A stretch of 64,000 bases of DNA, taken from contig CM082589.2 in assembly GCA_040954595.2 (NCBI GenBank), forward strand, positions 3,348,001 to 3,412,000, read 5' to 3'. Of this stretch, positions 39,060 through 53,120 are shown piece after piece (position 1 is the first letter of the stretch; every line of letters starts with the position of its first letter). The notes under the pieces are model-generated. The model was not told where the DNA came from, made no database searches, and was given only the letters and a program-made list of their open reading frames with translations. The position numbers were made by a program, and so were the translations under genes. This DNA comes from Balanoglossus misakiensis. Its lineage: Eukaryota > Hemichordata.

Positions 39060-40674
39060 TGTTATTTCCCCAAATAATAAAGAAACAGCTGGTGTGAATC
39101 TTCATTTATTTACAGACCACGTGACGAGTTGCTCCGGACAAATTCATGTGAATCCAACAAGCAACATGCATCAGTTGTGCTTCATGGTGCCCTAATGGAA
39201 AGATTATACACACATATTATTAGTTAAAATATCAGGTCAGGGTATTTTTTATTTATTTACAAGGCGAGTATTGTGGCAAAATTATGCAGGCACAAAAATA
39301 TGACATTTAGCGTATATACATGTACACAGTAAAAGGGGACCTATATATACATGTACCATGTTTCTACCGTTCAGTCACAGCTAGCGTTTTATACATGTAG
39401 ACGAAGAGGCCACGATGAAAAAATAATCACAGACCCACAAACCTGAAATAATGGCTGACATAACTGCCACCATAGTGCTTACAGGGTAATACGTGACACT
39501 GGGATGGTCTGTATTTAATAACATATGCAAATTACATAGTAATAACTACTGTCCTGATTTTTAGAATTTGTGAGGAAACATTACGTTTGTCAGTTAATAG
39601 AAAATTCAACGAAGCAACTAAAATTTCATCAACGTTTTTTATGTATGAGAACAACTTACCGCATCGGCTTTCTGCTACTGGTAAAAAATGACAGCTAGCG
39701 TCAAAAGGTACACAGCAATATTTAACGTTTGCATATGTATAGCGCTTTCCAAACAACCATTATTATGACGTCACTTCCTCTTACCGCTTTGACGTTTGTC
39801 CGCGGATTAAACTATTTTCAGGCCGTTCGCGCTATTGCATTCAGCACATACCAGCTGTCGCCTGCTTTAAACGATTATTCAGGTCGCCGTGAGTTTTTTG
39901 ATACAGAATCATGTAAACGACAACGATCGCATGCCTTTGCTCCGTGATCCCCCCCGTGACGTCAGCCGTGTCAGCATTTCTTTTCACTCATGACAAGTTG
40001 TTGTCAAAGAGGATGAATTTTCTGGAATGCATGATGAAATCACTCGACACATACAACCTAAAATGCCTTTGATAAATTAACATTTAATGCAATTCCAGAA
40101 ATATAATATCATACATCATAACCTAGAAAGAGTGAAATCAAGTCACGTGATATCATTATAGTCAACCGGATAATTACAACAAAACTGCAGCACATTGTAA
40201 AATGTTAAGTTTTTTATTTATATATACAGAACGATAAAATTTAAATATTGTTAAATTGAAATTCATGTGAAAATGTTATCATTTCTTTTTATATCCAACA
40301 ACATGATTATTGAACCAATAAAAACTTACAATGGAGATATAAAAATGTAACATGTACTGGTGTCAACACCTAGTAATACGTAATAATGTGTCTTCATAAT
40401 TCAAGAAGCAAAGGCCTTGTTCATCCCATCGCATAGTGGCGCTTTTCTCAGTATTGGCATCGCGGAAGGGGGAAGCTGGGAAATATTGAATACATGTATT
40501 GCTATTTTTTGGCTTTTAAACTTTTATGTTCGTGTTCGTCTTTCTGAAAGCTTTTTTTTTTGGTATCAAGCTTGGTACACAATTCACACTGTCGTGGGGT
40601 GTGGGGAATCATAATTACACAAATTTTACATTGAATTTCTAGTGTTCTGTCAAAGATGGCCGTCTGCATCCGTC
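39060..40674. other. Intergenic region between glycosyltransferase B and the GPCR gene
   Basis: No protein-coding evidence. It probably holds the promoter and a 5' UTR exon of glycosyltransferase B (donor at 39660, minus strand) and the 3' UTR of the GPCR gene. A minus-strand AATAAA (TTTATT) is at 40213-40218. Confidence 0.45.
40213..40218 (-). terminator. Candidate polyadenylation signal of the GPCR gene
   Basis: TTTATT on the plus strand (AATAAA on the minus strand), about 460 bp after the GPCR stop codon. Confidence 0.4.
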
Positions 40675-43600
40675 TTACAGTCGATCTCCAACGTTACCGG
40701 CGTCGATACTGTCAGTGCCGCTGTAATAGGACCACAGCGAATTCGTCTCCACCGTGGTGGAATCGTCGCTCTGACTGACTATGCCCTCTTTGTTCGGGTT
40801 GTTTCGCAGGCAGCAGATCAGGTTGCGAAATCCGCGCCGGAAGTTCACGCTGAGTAAAGAATACACGAACGGCTTGTAAACACACACGGAGTAGAAGAAA
40901 GTGTCGGCGAGGAACTCGCAGAGAGAATACCACTTATTGTAGGTGGCGACGCCGTCCCGAATGAACACCGAGACGATGCTGTCGATGCTGGCCGGCAGAT
41001 ACAGCAAGGAGAAGAGCGTTATCAGCGTCAGGAGCAATTTGAGTGCCCTCTTGCAAGCGGCCATGATCTTGTAGTTTGCAGACAGCAGGACCTGCGCTTC
41101 GGTGGAGCGCAGAAACGCGTTTATCCTCGTGAATGCGACTGTGATGATGACGAGCGGGACCACGTAGAAGATGACGATTCTCGCCAGCGACAATTTCAGC
41201 GCAGCCGACTGTGAGAGTCCCAACTCACAGACCAGTCTGAGCGACGCGTTACCGTTTTCCTCCGGCAGTCCGGGAACTTGAACGACGCCACTGAAGTAAC
41301 TTTTGGGAACAGCTGCAGATACTGCCAACAGCTGCACGAGGAAAGCCACTGCGATGAATTTCTTGGCCGAACGGATGCTGTACGCCCTCATCGGTCGAGA
41401 TAAGGTAAGGAACCTGACAACAGCAAACATTTCAATAGGTTTTACAGAAATTCTACTCATACTCATAAACATTGATTAAAACAAATTCAATTACGACTAA
41501 TCTTTTAATGGAAATAGTTTTTAATCTCGGATAATCTAATTTACAATAATGAAAAAATGAAAGGACGTTTTCCCGCCGAAACGAAAACATGAAAGCACGT
41601 TTTCCCGCCAAGCCCTGGGGCTATGCGATAAAGAAGCTTACCTGTCAACACTCATTGCTGTCAAGGTGTAAACTGTTACTGCAATGGCGTAATCTTGAAA
41701 GAAGAAGGCGACAGAGCAGAACCTCCCTCCAAAATTCCACTCCTTAAGATATAAAAACAATCTGAGTGAGACATATTCGCTGTAAAAAACTTTCAATCCA
41801 TTTTCTTTCAATCGGGGAGGGGTAATTATGAAAATTCTCTTCATGGTAGATTCGCTGTTCACCGCCTCATTCATAGCGGCTGGTGCTAGAGTATATCTCT
41901 ATTTTATCAGCATGGAAGGCCCATGCAAATTAGGAAACGAAATTTCCAAATCGCCCTGTGTCGTACCGGAAGAACAGTCTACTGACAGTATTCCACACTT
42001 ACCTGGGAAACATACGTACTCATGACGTCAAAGGGCATTGCCAAGAGCAACAAGGTCAAATCCCCGACCGCCATTTGCGAGATGAAGAGATTTGTCACCG
42101 TTCTCATGTGGCCGTTGAGGGCAACCACAGACACGGTCAACGTGTTGCCTGAATTGAAGAAACGAGAAAAGTAAAAACAAATCAATCAGATGAGAAGACA
42201 CGCTGACAATTTTAACCATTTTATATCGCGTCGAGAAAATCACAGAAAATTAGTACTTTTGTGCACGTGATTGTCAGGTAAGACACAATCTACGATACGA
42301 GACGAAATCTTGTGTGCTAGCTTTATGAAAAATCGCGAAATGATAGCAGTTGGCTTATTCTGCAGACATGTTGGGAGGGGATTATGCAAATAAGCAGAAC
42401 ACATGTGCATGCGGCGGGACATCTGGTCGCGTCTCATGAATAGAGATTGGTGATGTAACCGTGGTTTTCACACCACGGTCCCTCAACAGATGGAGGGGTC
42501 CGTGTCGTTCGCATCCAACAGGTGCTGCTCACACCACATGCGCAGTAACCCCCGAACGTCACACACACTTGGGCCGGTCAAACCGACGATCAAGACACAG
42601 ACAGCCGTATACATGTACGCCTGTCTTTCAAATTTTATTACAACCCACGACCAACAGTAATATTTCAAACAGATTGATGGCGCATGAAATTGCTTATCAG
42701 ATATTAGAATTTGATTTCAGAACGGAATCTGACATACAGTAATGAAATATTTCGCTTATCGCGTATGTCCGTAAAATTTGCAATAAATTTAAAAGTCAAA
42801 TTAATATTTTTTGTTCACATTGAAACATCTGAAATTTCCACCAGGAATTTCCCCGTGCCCTGTTACGTATTGCAAGGCGCGTAATAACTCACGCACCGTT
42901 ACCTTACATCTACGTCATGCGTTCTCTGATAATGTTCAAAATTGACTCATGTTGGCCGGAAAATTCAAATTGGCATCTTACCGAACCCCGGTGCAATGCC
43001 GGAGTGGAAATGTAAAATTCAGTTTTCGCTTGAACGATTTCAGGGACTGCATTTTATACATTTTTCGTTGCCGTTGGCATCGGCGGCCCGATTGTTTACA
43101 CCGCATCGCGAGCGGTAGCTCCGGGCACAACAATCCATTTTAAGTGTATTTGTCAGACTTCTGCGCGTTACTTTGTACTCGACATTTGAGAATACCCAAG
43201 GAAACATTTAGCGTGATTTGGGGATTCCGCCATGTACAGCACAGCGCACCTCGACTTTATTACGTACGACTCTTGATTCGTGAATGAGACATCCTGGTGC
43301 GCCGCCGGTGAGGTCACGATGCACTTATTTCCATGGCAACCACTGCTTAGCTAAATCTGAATATACCTTGCTGAAAATCACAGGCTTCCATCCATATGGT
43401 AGTGAACATTCGCTGGCGCGCTCTTTTTTGACGTTTAATTAATAGCATGCATCGATCTATTAATCTTCGTGCCGATCCCCGTCAACACAGAGACGTTCTT
43501 AGATGGGAAATTTAAATAAATTGTAATCTGAAAATGTACATTATTTACAAGAACTCACGATAATGTCTTGAGGAAGGTGGAATAACGAAGAAAGAATGAG

Positions 43601-46600
43601 AAATGTCCAGAAAATATGTTTGTTTGATATATTAGACATAAATCTAATCACCGACAGTTGAAAAGCGACAGCAATAAAACAAACTCCATTTGCATGTTCA
43701 TATAAACCCACCAGCTCTTTAGCGCATTAAGTCGGCGCAGTGGAATTAATTAAGAATCATACGAATGACCTTTTAACCTCATGCTAATGACCCAAAGGCA
43801 TCCGAAGTAAATGAACTCTTAGTAATACGTTTTCGCTTCTGGTTATGTTTTAACATGGACTTGGGGACACAGTGTCGTGTTCCTTGGCCACGGATTTCAT
43901 CTAAAGATGTCATGAATAAGAGGGAGAATCGATTGCGCGTTTGTTTCTTCCCATGCAAGAAGAGGATCAGCGAGGGCTCCGGGCGATTTCGCTTCGTTAT
44001 CCTAATTTGAGAGCTTACCCTATTACCCCGAGACCTTAACTGCGCAGGGAACTGAAAATTAACGAAAAGGTGTTGTCAAATGCTTATAGTAATCCGATAA
44101 AAGGAAAGGGTCAGCTATTTGTTTTGTAGAAGACATGAAGGGCAAAAGTTTAATCCATGCGTGTCAAGTTTGCCAGAAATCTGTAGTCGTAGTGATTCGT
44201 CTTTTCGCCAAGATGGTTATTTCGTTATTTCGAGCGGGTTCAAATGTTGCTCTAAATGTGACAATTGAATGTTATTGTCATATGATATGTAATGCAAAAT
44301 ACTGCAAAGTACTCCATTTTATGAAATCTGCCATTCTACCGTAAAACGGTGAGAGATACTGTAAAAGGGTGAGGGATGCAGGTCTGACTGAAGGAGAAAG
44401 ATGGAGACAAACTTAAAATCGTTAGGACAGTCGGAATTGCAGCTAACGCGCTAAATTGTAGCAACATGTCATCGCATGTACAAGCAAGCAGGGGCTAACC
44501 GTGAAATACTGTCGGCAAACGGACTGTTTTGAATTTTAATAGTTTCCAAGATTCATCAGTCGCCATTAAACGTTTTTCAATAAGTCGACGAATGAGGGGA
44601 GTTTACGACCACGGTGCACGTCAGCGGGTAATATCGCTCGGGAGGACGGCCGTTTTTATGGGTATTTCTCTCTCTGACCTCTGCCACGTCGCCGTGTGAC
44701 CCCTACCGGGTGTTAACTTCTTTACTAACGGTGGTCGTGATTTGTTTCGAGGCGGGAAATCTAATGAAATTTATGACGAACAGCAGAAAGGTGAACGGGG
44801 CCCTGGATCAACTCATTGAGAGCGGCTATGGCGTCCCATTAGGCAATTCCACAGCCAAACTCTTGGCGTCTTCGAGCTCACTTTTATGGCTGCTCAATCT
44901 GACATATTTATGAAATTGGAAATAAATTAGGTGTAAAACACATTCGTCTTGACATTTCAATCAGGGAAAAGAGGAATTAGCGATTGCCTTTTGCTTATAT
45001 ATTTTCGGTACTTTCAAAATACTATAAACTCATTATGTCCATTAGTTAATTACATCACTGTTGTGCAAAATTTGTGAAGTCAGGTTTGTAGGCGCCACTG
45101 AATCGAAAACCGCCATGACCCCGTTCGAGGCACTAGTCATTAATCTCGTTTATAATTTCGAATAATTTTTTTATGTTATGTTTTCTTGACTACTGTATTG
45201 CCCTTTTTAGACCAGAAGCCGGCTACATTCATATACTGGTCCAGAAAATCCCCCTTAATACCAAAATCCTTAAGGCATTATGCTCCTTCCGTATGTCTGA
45301 AATCATAGGCTTGTTTTAGCCCTTGTCTTCAGTCGAACTGACAGATGTCTTCCGTATCTTAGCTTGAATGTCTCTGACAGATTTGCCCCATTCGGTACAT
45401 TCCGCCAATAAATATCGAAACAGCCTGAGTGGTATTTATGATTTTTGTGGAATCGTCTGTCGTTTTTATTGTCTTGAAATGTGAGACAATTCAACGAACA
45501 GTGCGCTACATTTGTCATTTAAATCGGGCATGTCTGAAACGCGGATTAACTCAATAAAACTTGCGAAAAGAAGACCATTCGGCGCAGTCAAACCGTCAAG
45601 ACATTTCGTTGTAAATTTTCCTGTCCCCTTCTGTGTATTCCCCGCAGGTAGTTTTCAGTGAAACTCATCACGTCTACTTGTCTGTATGCGATAACGATTT
45701 CGCAAAACCGACTTTGTAATCAGCGCAGGACTTTTATTATTTGTATATGACAAGAATAGCTTGAAGCTAGCGCCAACGTATCGTGATAGTCGTCATTAGG
45801 AATGTAGCTTTGGGACGAAATAGTTTGTCCTTGTCGCGAAGTGGAATCTCCTACCCGAAGTTTATTATATCATTCTGATTTCCCTACTGAAATGCTGACT
45901 AAGGTTGCCATTTTGTCATTTTGAGAAAATGGTGCCAAATTGAAACAATGCAGGCTCCTCCAAGACACCCATTTATAGAAATCGAAATCCAAACTAAAAT
46001 TTACCAGCCATATCATTGCATAAACCGTTTGAAGATCAAACAATCATATCAATTGCCGGGGCTAGCCTCGGCCTCGATCGAAAAGAGCAAACATCATTAA
46101 AGCCGAATTAGGAGAAAGTGAAATCAGCCAGCGACTGCAGATTGCGGGCTCTCTCGCTTCCGGATGAGTTAGCTTTCCCTCGTTAACCGAAGAAGAAAAA
46201 TAACGCGTTTAGGTTCTGTGAGTGAGAAGGAGGCATTACAAAAATGTCACGGGTTAATGGTTCATCTTGATTGATCGTGTTCGTGTGAAAGTTTTCGAAT
46301 AGAACTCGAAAACTTCGAGGTGTTTAACATGAAAGTACTCGTGTCGTGGTTTGAGAGGTTTCATCAGGAAATAGCAAAGGGAGGACAATGAAGTCATGGG
46401 CTTTGTGCCAGATTGGTAATAGCTCATATTGAGTGATCGCCATCCTGTCCGACTTCCTACCCGACTCAATTACTCGAACAGTTATACACTATAAGCCCAA
46501 TGAAAAGTGAATGGATTTCGGAATTGGTGGGCCAACCTAGGAATTAATGAAACCCGACCTAAGTCACGGGAATCTCGTTCATTTTGAGTGGTGTACTTCC

Positions 46601-49600
46601 TGCGAAACTTTTCTTGTCGAATTCACATGTGCGTGGCATTAATCAAATGTGCGTGAAATGGGATAGAATGAATATTTCATTAAACCCAATTGATTTACTG
46701 CGTGCAATTAATCAATTTATTGCTGTCAATTATAAACATACTTTTTCAAGGATAGTTAATGAAGGTTGTTGGTAAGGTTTGTGTCTGCTCAAAAAACTAA
46801 CTCAATCAATTTTAGCAAAGTGCGTTTCTTCGTACGTTCCCTTGCAAATGCGTTAGATTTGTTCCATTCCATCATGCCTCAGAAATCTCCCTTCTTTATA
46901 TGGTATTCTGGTCTTCCCTTGCCTGTACACATCCGACAGTTTCAGTTATCCAACTGAGTTCACGATAAAATGTTTGACTTTTAACACCATCGCCGCCATG
47001 ATGCTATGTTTGCGAACATCGTTACTGCAAAATTCTCGCTGTCAACGCCTCCGCTAAAAGGTACCCGTGCAGTTTTTGTTTATAGTCTGAATGCCACTGA
47101 AATGAGAAATAAGACAAGGGAAGGAAAGAAGATACTGCTGTTTCTTAGGAGGGGAAGTCCGGGATACGCTTCGTTCTTACTGTACGTGACAGTCTGCAAG
47201 GATTTAAGTCTTAAGAAGTGGATTTCGCCGCATCTGCGGGGTGATGCTGGCTTCTTTGTCCGTTGCATGAAAGTGCCGCCGCAGGATTAAACATCACGCG
47301 TCAGTTTCCTGGGTGTAAATCCTTGTTAAGTAATAAACCGAAAAAAATATCTGTCGGTTGGATATTTTTTATCAGCGCGTGATTGAAGAATGCCGACCAT
47401 ACCACGACTGATAACGACAGTAACTGTCACATTGAATGCTATATATAGGTACCAGAGGCAAACGCTTTTGGAATTATTCAGGTCATTTGGATTTTATATT
47501 CCGAAGTCGTTATAGTTTTATGGTATATAAAGGAGGATGAGTATTTGTTTAGGTTTGGCACCATGTTCTCGCGCTGCTTGTCTGTGCGCATCCCGACTGT
47601 CTTCAGTCTGTTTCAAGACATGTAAGTGCCAGAAGCTTCTGTCAGGAGCAGGAAACGAAAACGTCGCCATTAAACGCGGAGCCGGTGTGCTCCAATTTCG
47701 AAGAACCCTTCTCCTTCGGATCTTCAATATTCGTTTGAAATTCTATGCCGCCTCGTGCATCGCCCTGGGAAATTATACAGTAACGCAGGAAATGGGCCTC
47801 CCTCGAATTTAATGACATGCTTTTATCTACTCGACAGGCAGGGCCGACATAACAAGATATATTTTGCCGCGGCAGTCATAAGTTTTAAAAAAACGGACTC
47901 TAAATGAGGGGAGAAAAATTGTTATTTCAGCATGCGTGTTGATATGCGACATTTCCCATAGGACCTGGTTGCGCTTTGTTGCCAGGTATACATGTAAGCT
48001 AGGCGCAACAACTGAAAGATTGTTGAAAACATACGACCCGCTATTGCGACTACATACAATACTTTCCGCTATGTTATTTATCCAAGGCACGTTTGTACGC
48101 GACAACGATCATTTCCATACATGAATAGGTACAGAGAGACTCGATATGGAATTACCAGAACCGCACACTCATATCGTTTGCAAATTACCAGCGGGTGGAA
48201 AGACGCACTGATTGCATTTTCATCTGATTGATGTATTGTTGTAAGCGATTCGGTTGGTTTCCCCCACCGCGACAACCATACAATTGAAGATAAAGTTTTG
48301 TGTCGATCCAATGCGTGACAAAATCGTGATCAGAAATATCTTATATACACCACTATAATAACTATATACACCTTATTGGTGAAGGCGTTCGTATTTCATA
48401 TTAGAAGAGATATAGTGACATACGTTATCTTTCGTATCGCGTAGGCGTCGCCAACATCCGTCAAATTACACATACATTTTATTAATATTCAGCCTCGAAT
48501 CTACCAGTGAATATTGTGAGCGCCCCGAGTCTCGCAAGATATGTAGCAAGATGTAATTTATCTATAGCTCATGCATCGCGTTGTCATTACCAACCCGTTC
48601 TATGGCAGACATTAGCTATTAAGCTAAGATCTCTCAAAGTACTAGTAGGCACATTTATACGTTTAGAACATGGAATGGTGTATGAAAGTGTTGAAAGTGA
48701 TCTTTTGAAAAAAGGAAGAGCGAAAAGAAACCGTTGACCCACACTGAACTATTTGCTAGAGCCATTTGCTTGTTGGCCTGGTGAACGTAATGGGAAGTGG
48801 CTTTTGCAAGAGTGTTCCCGCATGGAGAAGCGTGAATTGGACGATTCTGACGAGAACAAACGTTATGCTCCGTGACATTTACTGGATTTCAGCGTTTTCC
48901 TGTGACAGGTCTGATTTTTGCAGACGTGTGATGTGTGATGCCACTCGAGGCGACTGTCAATGTTGGTCTTCGTGGCAGAGCACTGAGACAAACTGAACTG
49001 CTCAACTGTAAGGGTCGTTGACCAAGTGACTGGTGTGTGTAAGTCCCCACGCCGTCTGTTCTCGGTTTGTCGTTCCAGCGTTGCAGTTAACGCCAAACCT
49101 CGGTATGGTTGGCTAGGCTTACCTTTGCTTTCAGGTCACACCATTAAATTTAATCACCATCCGCGCCCCGCTGACAATTTCAGCGGCGCTGACGAGAAAA
49201 CGGCCCAAGACATCGCCGACGCCCTCGTCTGTACGCTGCACACGTCCACCGTATCGAGTATTCTCCAATCTCCCACATTATACGGCCACTTTTAATAAGG
49301 AACGAAGTTGTGAAACGTAAAATGGTCTTCTATCTGACTGCAATTCAAACTTAAGTAGGAATTAAAATGCCGAAAACTTATCAAGTGACTATATACTACA
49401 GAAATATTTCTCTCGTCCATCGCAAATCGGCCCCCGCCGACGTAAAATGTCTTTGTCAAGATCTCTAATGTTTTTCCCGGAGTAGGGTTTACATCACGTG
49501 AGGTATATCCCTCGAGAGACTTTGAAACGCAATCAATCAACTTTATTCTGATAAAAAGGCAAGTCAGCGGTTTCTTTGCTAAAGATTAAGATTAAGGAAT

Positions 49601-52600
49601 GTCCACCGATGCCTGTATTTCGGTGTAGATTGTGATTGTTTGTCGCCGTGGGGAATGTTACGCAAAGATTTCATCGTTATTGAAGTTCGCGTTACATCTA
49701 TTTGCATAAATTAATGTCCGATTTTTTACGGTCGTTGCTCTTTGGTGAATGTTTCCTTGGTATTCGATTCCAATTGACCAATAAGAAAAAAAAACGATAA
49801 TTACCCTCACGCAAAATCAACTCAAAGTTCTTGTGTCGGCGAAGTTAGTCGTGAAGAAAGGCAAACTGATCCATCACGAGAAGATGGCCGTTTTATTTCT
49901 TTCAGGTGAAGTGACCTTTCTTGACCCTTTCTCTCCTGGGTCGAAGAGAGATACTCTTTCAATTTGCGCCTAAGTTTTCCTGATATCAGAAAAAGAGAAA
50001 CTGTCAAAACGTTGATCCTGTTTCCCCGGCTTTGTAATCCGAGTAGATTTGTGTTGCTAAAATGAGAGTTAATTTAAGCGGATCATAGTAATCCCTGTTA
50101 CCAATAGTCGCAGCTGCAGATGGTGCCTGGTACCCACACAGCGAAGGCGATAGTTTTTCCCCTCTTGCACGATTAATGATCTGGCGCTTGTCAAGGAGAA
50201 TCGTATTACAGAAGACGCGGCGCCATTTTAACGATGACAAATCATTGGGACAAGGTATTCATACACACAACGAGATACGTTTCTTTCTCTCTCGGTTAAT
50301 AACGCCAAGTAACTAATTACGTCATTGTCGTAAAAGGGCCGTTTTACGACATTTATCATGAAAATGCCGAGATCGCAGGGGGAATGGCGTTTGATTGATG
50401 GCGTTGGAGTAAACCGTTCATCTGAGCCGCGACTTTCCGCGGGGACCCTGGTTTTCCACTTAGCGAGTCGATTGTTGAATACCTTCTGTCGACTCCCCGT
50501 CCGATGCAGAAATTTATCCGGCGATCGCATGCTCATTGAGACAGTCTGTGGCTTTGTAGTAATTAGTGGTAATTGTACTGCGATTGTCGCTCGCAAGCAC
50601 ACCTCGTATGTTCGAACGGCAGTTGCTTCTTCATTAAAACTTCTGCCGAACAACTTATACCTAAACCAGCGGTTCACCGCGGATATAGTGACACAACCTG
50701 GAGCAAATTACTAGCCACCGCTGCTAAGCATATCTCTGCCCACGATATCATTACTGGTAGTATGTCATCACAGATGTACCTATGAGCGAAAACAGATTAC
50801 GTGAAGCAAGCCGATCACGAATGGGTTTAAATCATCCCTAGGTTGCAACCAGACCGTAAATATTCATGTGACCGAGAAAATACATATACCCTAAATATAT
50901 TTTCATTATCTGCCGATTCGCCAAGAATTGATAAGTCCAATTAGTGATGATAGATTATTTTCTTGCGACCACCTTCGGGCTTCAATATTCCTTTTGCGTA
51001 GACCATTTTGAGATCTATAGTCGATAAGAGTAAGCCTGCACGCAGGCAATTGAAAGAATCGACTCTAAATGTACATACAGGTAAATCTATCTCCCTATTA
51101 AATGAATATATTAGTGCTTAATATGCTTTACATGCACCCTCGGTTCCCTAATCGCTGTGTTTAAATCTGAAGTATTTGTTTACGTAAAAGATGGCTATGC
51201 TTGGTAGATTAGACGTGTTGAGTATTAAATGGATAATATCAGAAATGTTTTAAGCACAGTGTTTTTTATATACGTCTGCTGCATAAATGGAGAAACTATG
51301 CCTACTAACGATGTTATAAATGAGTCAATTTAGGCTGTCACTTTTGTGTGTGACTCGTATGAATATTCCATTTGAAGGGGTGCATTATGTGAGCCAAGAC
51401 ATATAGCAACGGATCCTGAACATAAATCAATAAGATTCATTGCGATAAAGTGGGATTTGTATTCATTCAAGAGCAAGGTGCCAAGCCAGTACCATCTGGA
51501 CAGGATGATACGCCAGAGTTTTATAGATTGGGGAGGGGGGGGGGGGTAATCTGAACTCAATAATCCGAACATGATGATCTGGACAGGATGTCGTCATCTG
51601 CATGATAATATGAAATATTACAAAAAAATATGATTTCCAATATTTCTCAATATGGCCAATACTCCACTTTAATATATTCCCAGATGGTGCAGTATTTTAA
51701 AACATACATACGTGCCTTTGTGTTGATCGATTGAACAACTGCAAGCAATTCTATATATACATGTACCTGTACCGTGATAATTACCCCGATGTCTAACTAG
51801 GCTTATACATTGCGTGTTCGTTTTAATGATGTCGCACATCAACAAGGATTTCTCTACGATTCGAATAGAATAGGAAACATGCGATATTGACAATCACAGT
51901 CGTCTTTGAATTAACACCGTGAGAGTAAGTTTATGCTCCGCACATTCACGTGATATTTGCTCCACTCGCATCTACAACCGACGACAGAAGTACAGAGCAT
52001 CTTGTAACAGGAACAGAGATAAGTGTTCCCATAAAGAAGTTCTACATGCTGGCGTGTTTAGCTAAGTTCGAGTGTAGTTCTAGTTGTTAAGTTTATTTGG
52101 CGCTTTATGTTTTATGTCATGTTAAACTGCAGTGACTGCGTATTAAGACACACGTATTTACGTATCGATAGCAGGTTTCCCGAAGGTCCAATTGGAAACG
52201 TGACAAGGTTTATTTCTTTTTTATGTCACAAAGCGATTCTATCGGAAAAATAAACATTTTTCTCCCGTGGATATTTGCCATTCGAGTGCCTCGCACGCAC
52301 GTCAGTTTACCTCGCATAAAATTTAATCGTGTAACTCCAGGGTTCTTGCGCATTTCAATAAAATTTAAATTCTTCTGTATGATGCGAGGTTTACGTAAAG
52401 CAAACTGTCGTCGGGCGGTGTGAAACAATCCTAGAATTATCTTTTACGGTTGTGTGCGGGAGACAGGCATCTCAGAAAGGCGAAATGTCTAGTTTTATCG
52501 TGTATCCCCACGGTCGACATGTCCAAAAACTAGACAGGTCCGCCAATGATTTTAAAGGGCAGAAGTAACTAACCGGTAAACGCATTTCTGGTGCAAAACA

Positions 52601-53120
52601 ACATCTCTCCATGGAAACCCGCCATGCTGGTTCTCAGCTAATGAACTGGGTTTAAAATGTCCATCTTAAAGTAAAGAGCTTCGTTTGCCGAAGGAAGATT
52701 ATATGCTTTATGCGTTGTAAAACTGATACTTTGCCCTTTTGCTTTTAAGAGCCGCTTCTGTCCTTTGTAGGTTATTCAACGAAGGCGCGCTTATTTTTGG
52801 ATAAATCGTCGCTCGGTCGTGAAATCGCAGAAATGTTTAGCAGTAACCTTCCTTACGCCAGTTTTACTCGTAGTTTGAGGTTTAAATATAATTATATGTC
52901 TCCACAAACATTTATACATCAAATTATACATGTAGTCTGATTCATATGTGTTTCTTTAAAAATCGATGTAAAACTCACCCGCCACTCCGATTATGAATAT
53001 GACAAGGTACAATAAAACGATGGAAACCGTCTTTGCACTTGGAGCGTAATCATCATCCGGGCTCTCTGTCGGCCAAGTATCGTCCTCGTTTGGGTACGCA
53101 TCGGGATCAAGTTCTGCCAT
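40675..53120 (-). CDS. Class A (rhodopsin-type) peptide GPCR, bombesin/endothelin-receptor-like
   Basis: Four coding exons (minus strand: 53120-52979, 42148-42003, 41742-41642, 41413-40675) join in frame to 375 residues with seven membrane segments. The acidic N-tail carries no sequon. TM1 ends GVAGN (N49), TM2 has MAVGD (D77), and TM3 begins after C104 and ends SVDRF (D128-R129-F130). C191 in the second extracellular loop should pair with C104, and N184-A-S is a sequon in that loop. TM6 has LLYLPAS and TM7 has YKPFVYSL. The RTVTNLFIS and FTLTA-like TLTAMSVDR strings resemble bombesin, galanin and endothelin-type receptors. It should be a plasma-membrane neuropeptide receptor signalling through G proteins. 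The ligand cannot be named. Intron 1 splits the TM1 GN pair and is 10.8 kb. Confidence 0.88.
42149..52978. other. First intron of the GPCR gene (10.8 kb)
   Basis: I find no coding exon with splice support on either strand. Open frames here (for example 47006-47290, 50228-50677 and 50358-50714) overlap each other on opposite strands and have no domain-like pattern. It contains a G12 run at 51535-51546. It could hold enhancers or non-coding exons, but nothing specific can be shown. Confidence 0.55.

Noticed and set aside
50228-50714. Opposite-strand frames of 149 and 118 codons
   Set aside because: They overlap each other inside the GPCR first intron, and neither shows domain-like patterning.
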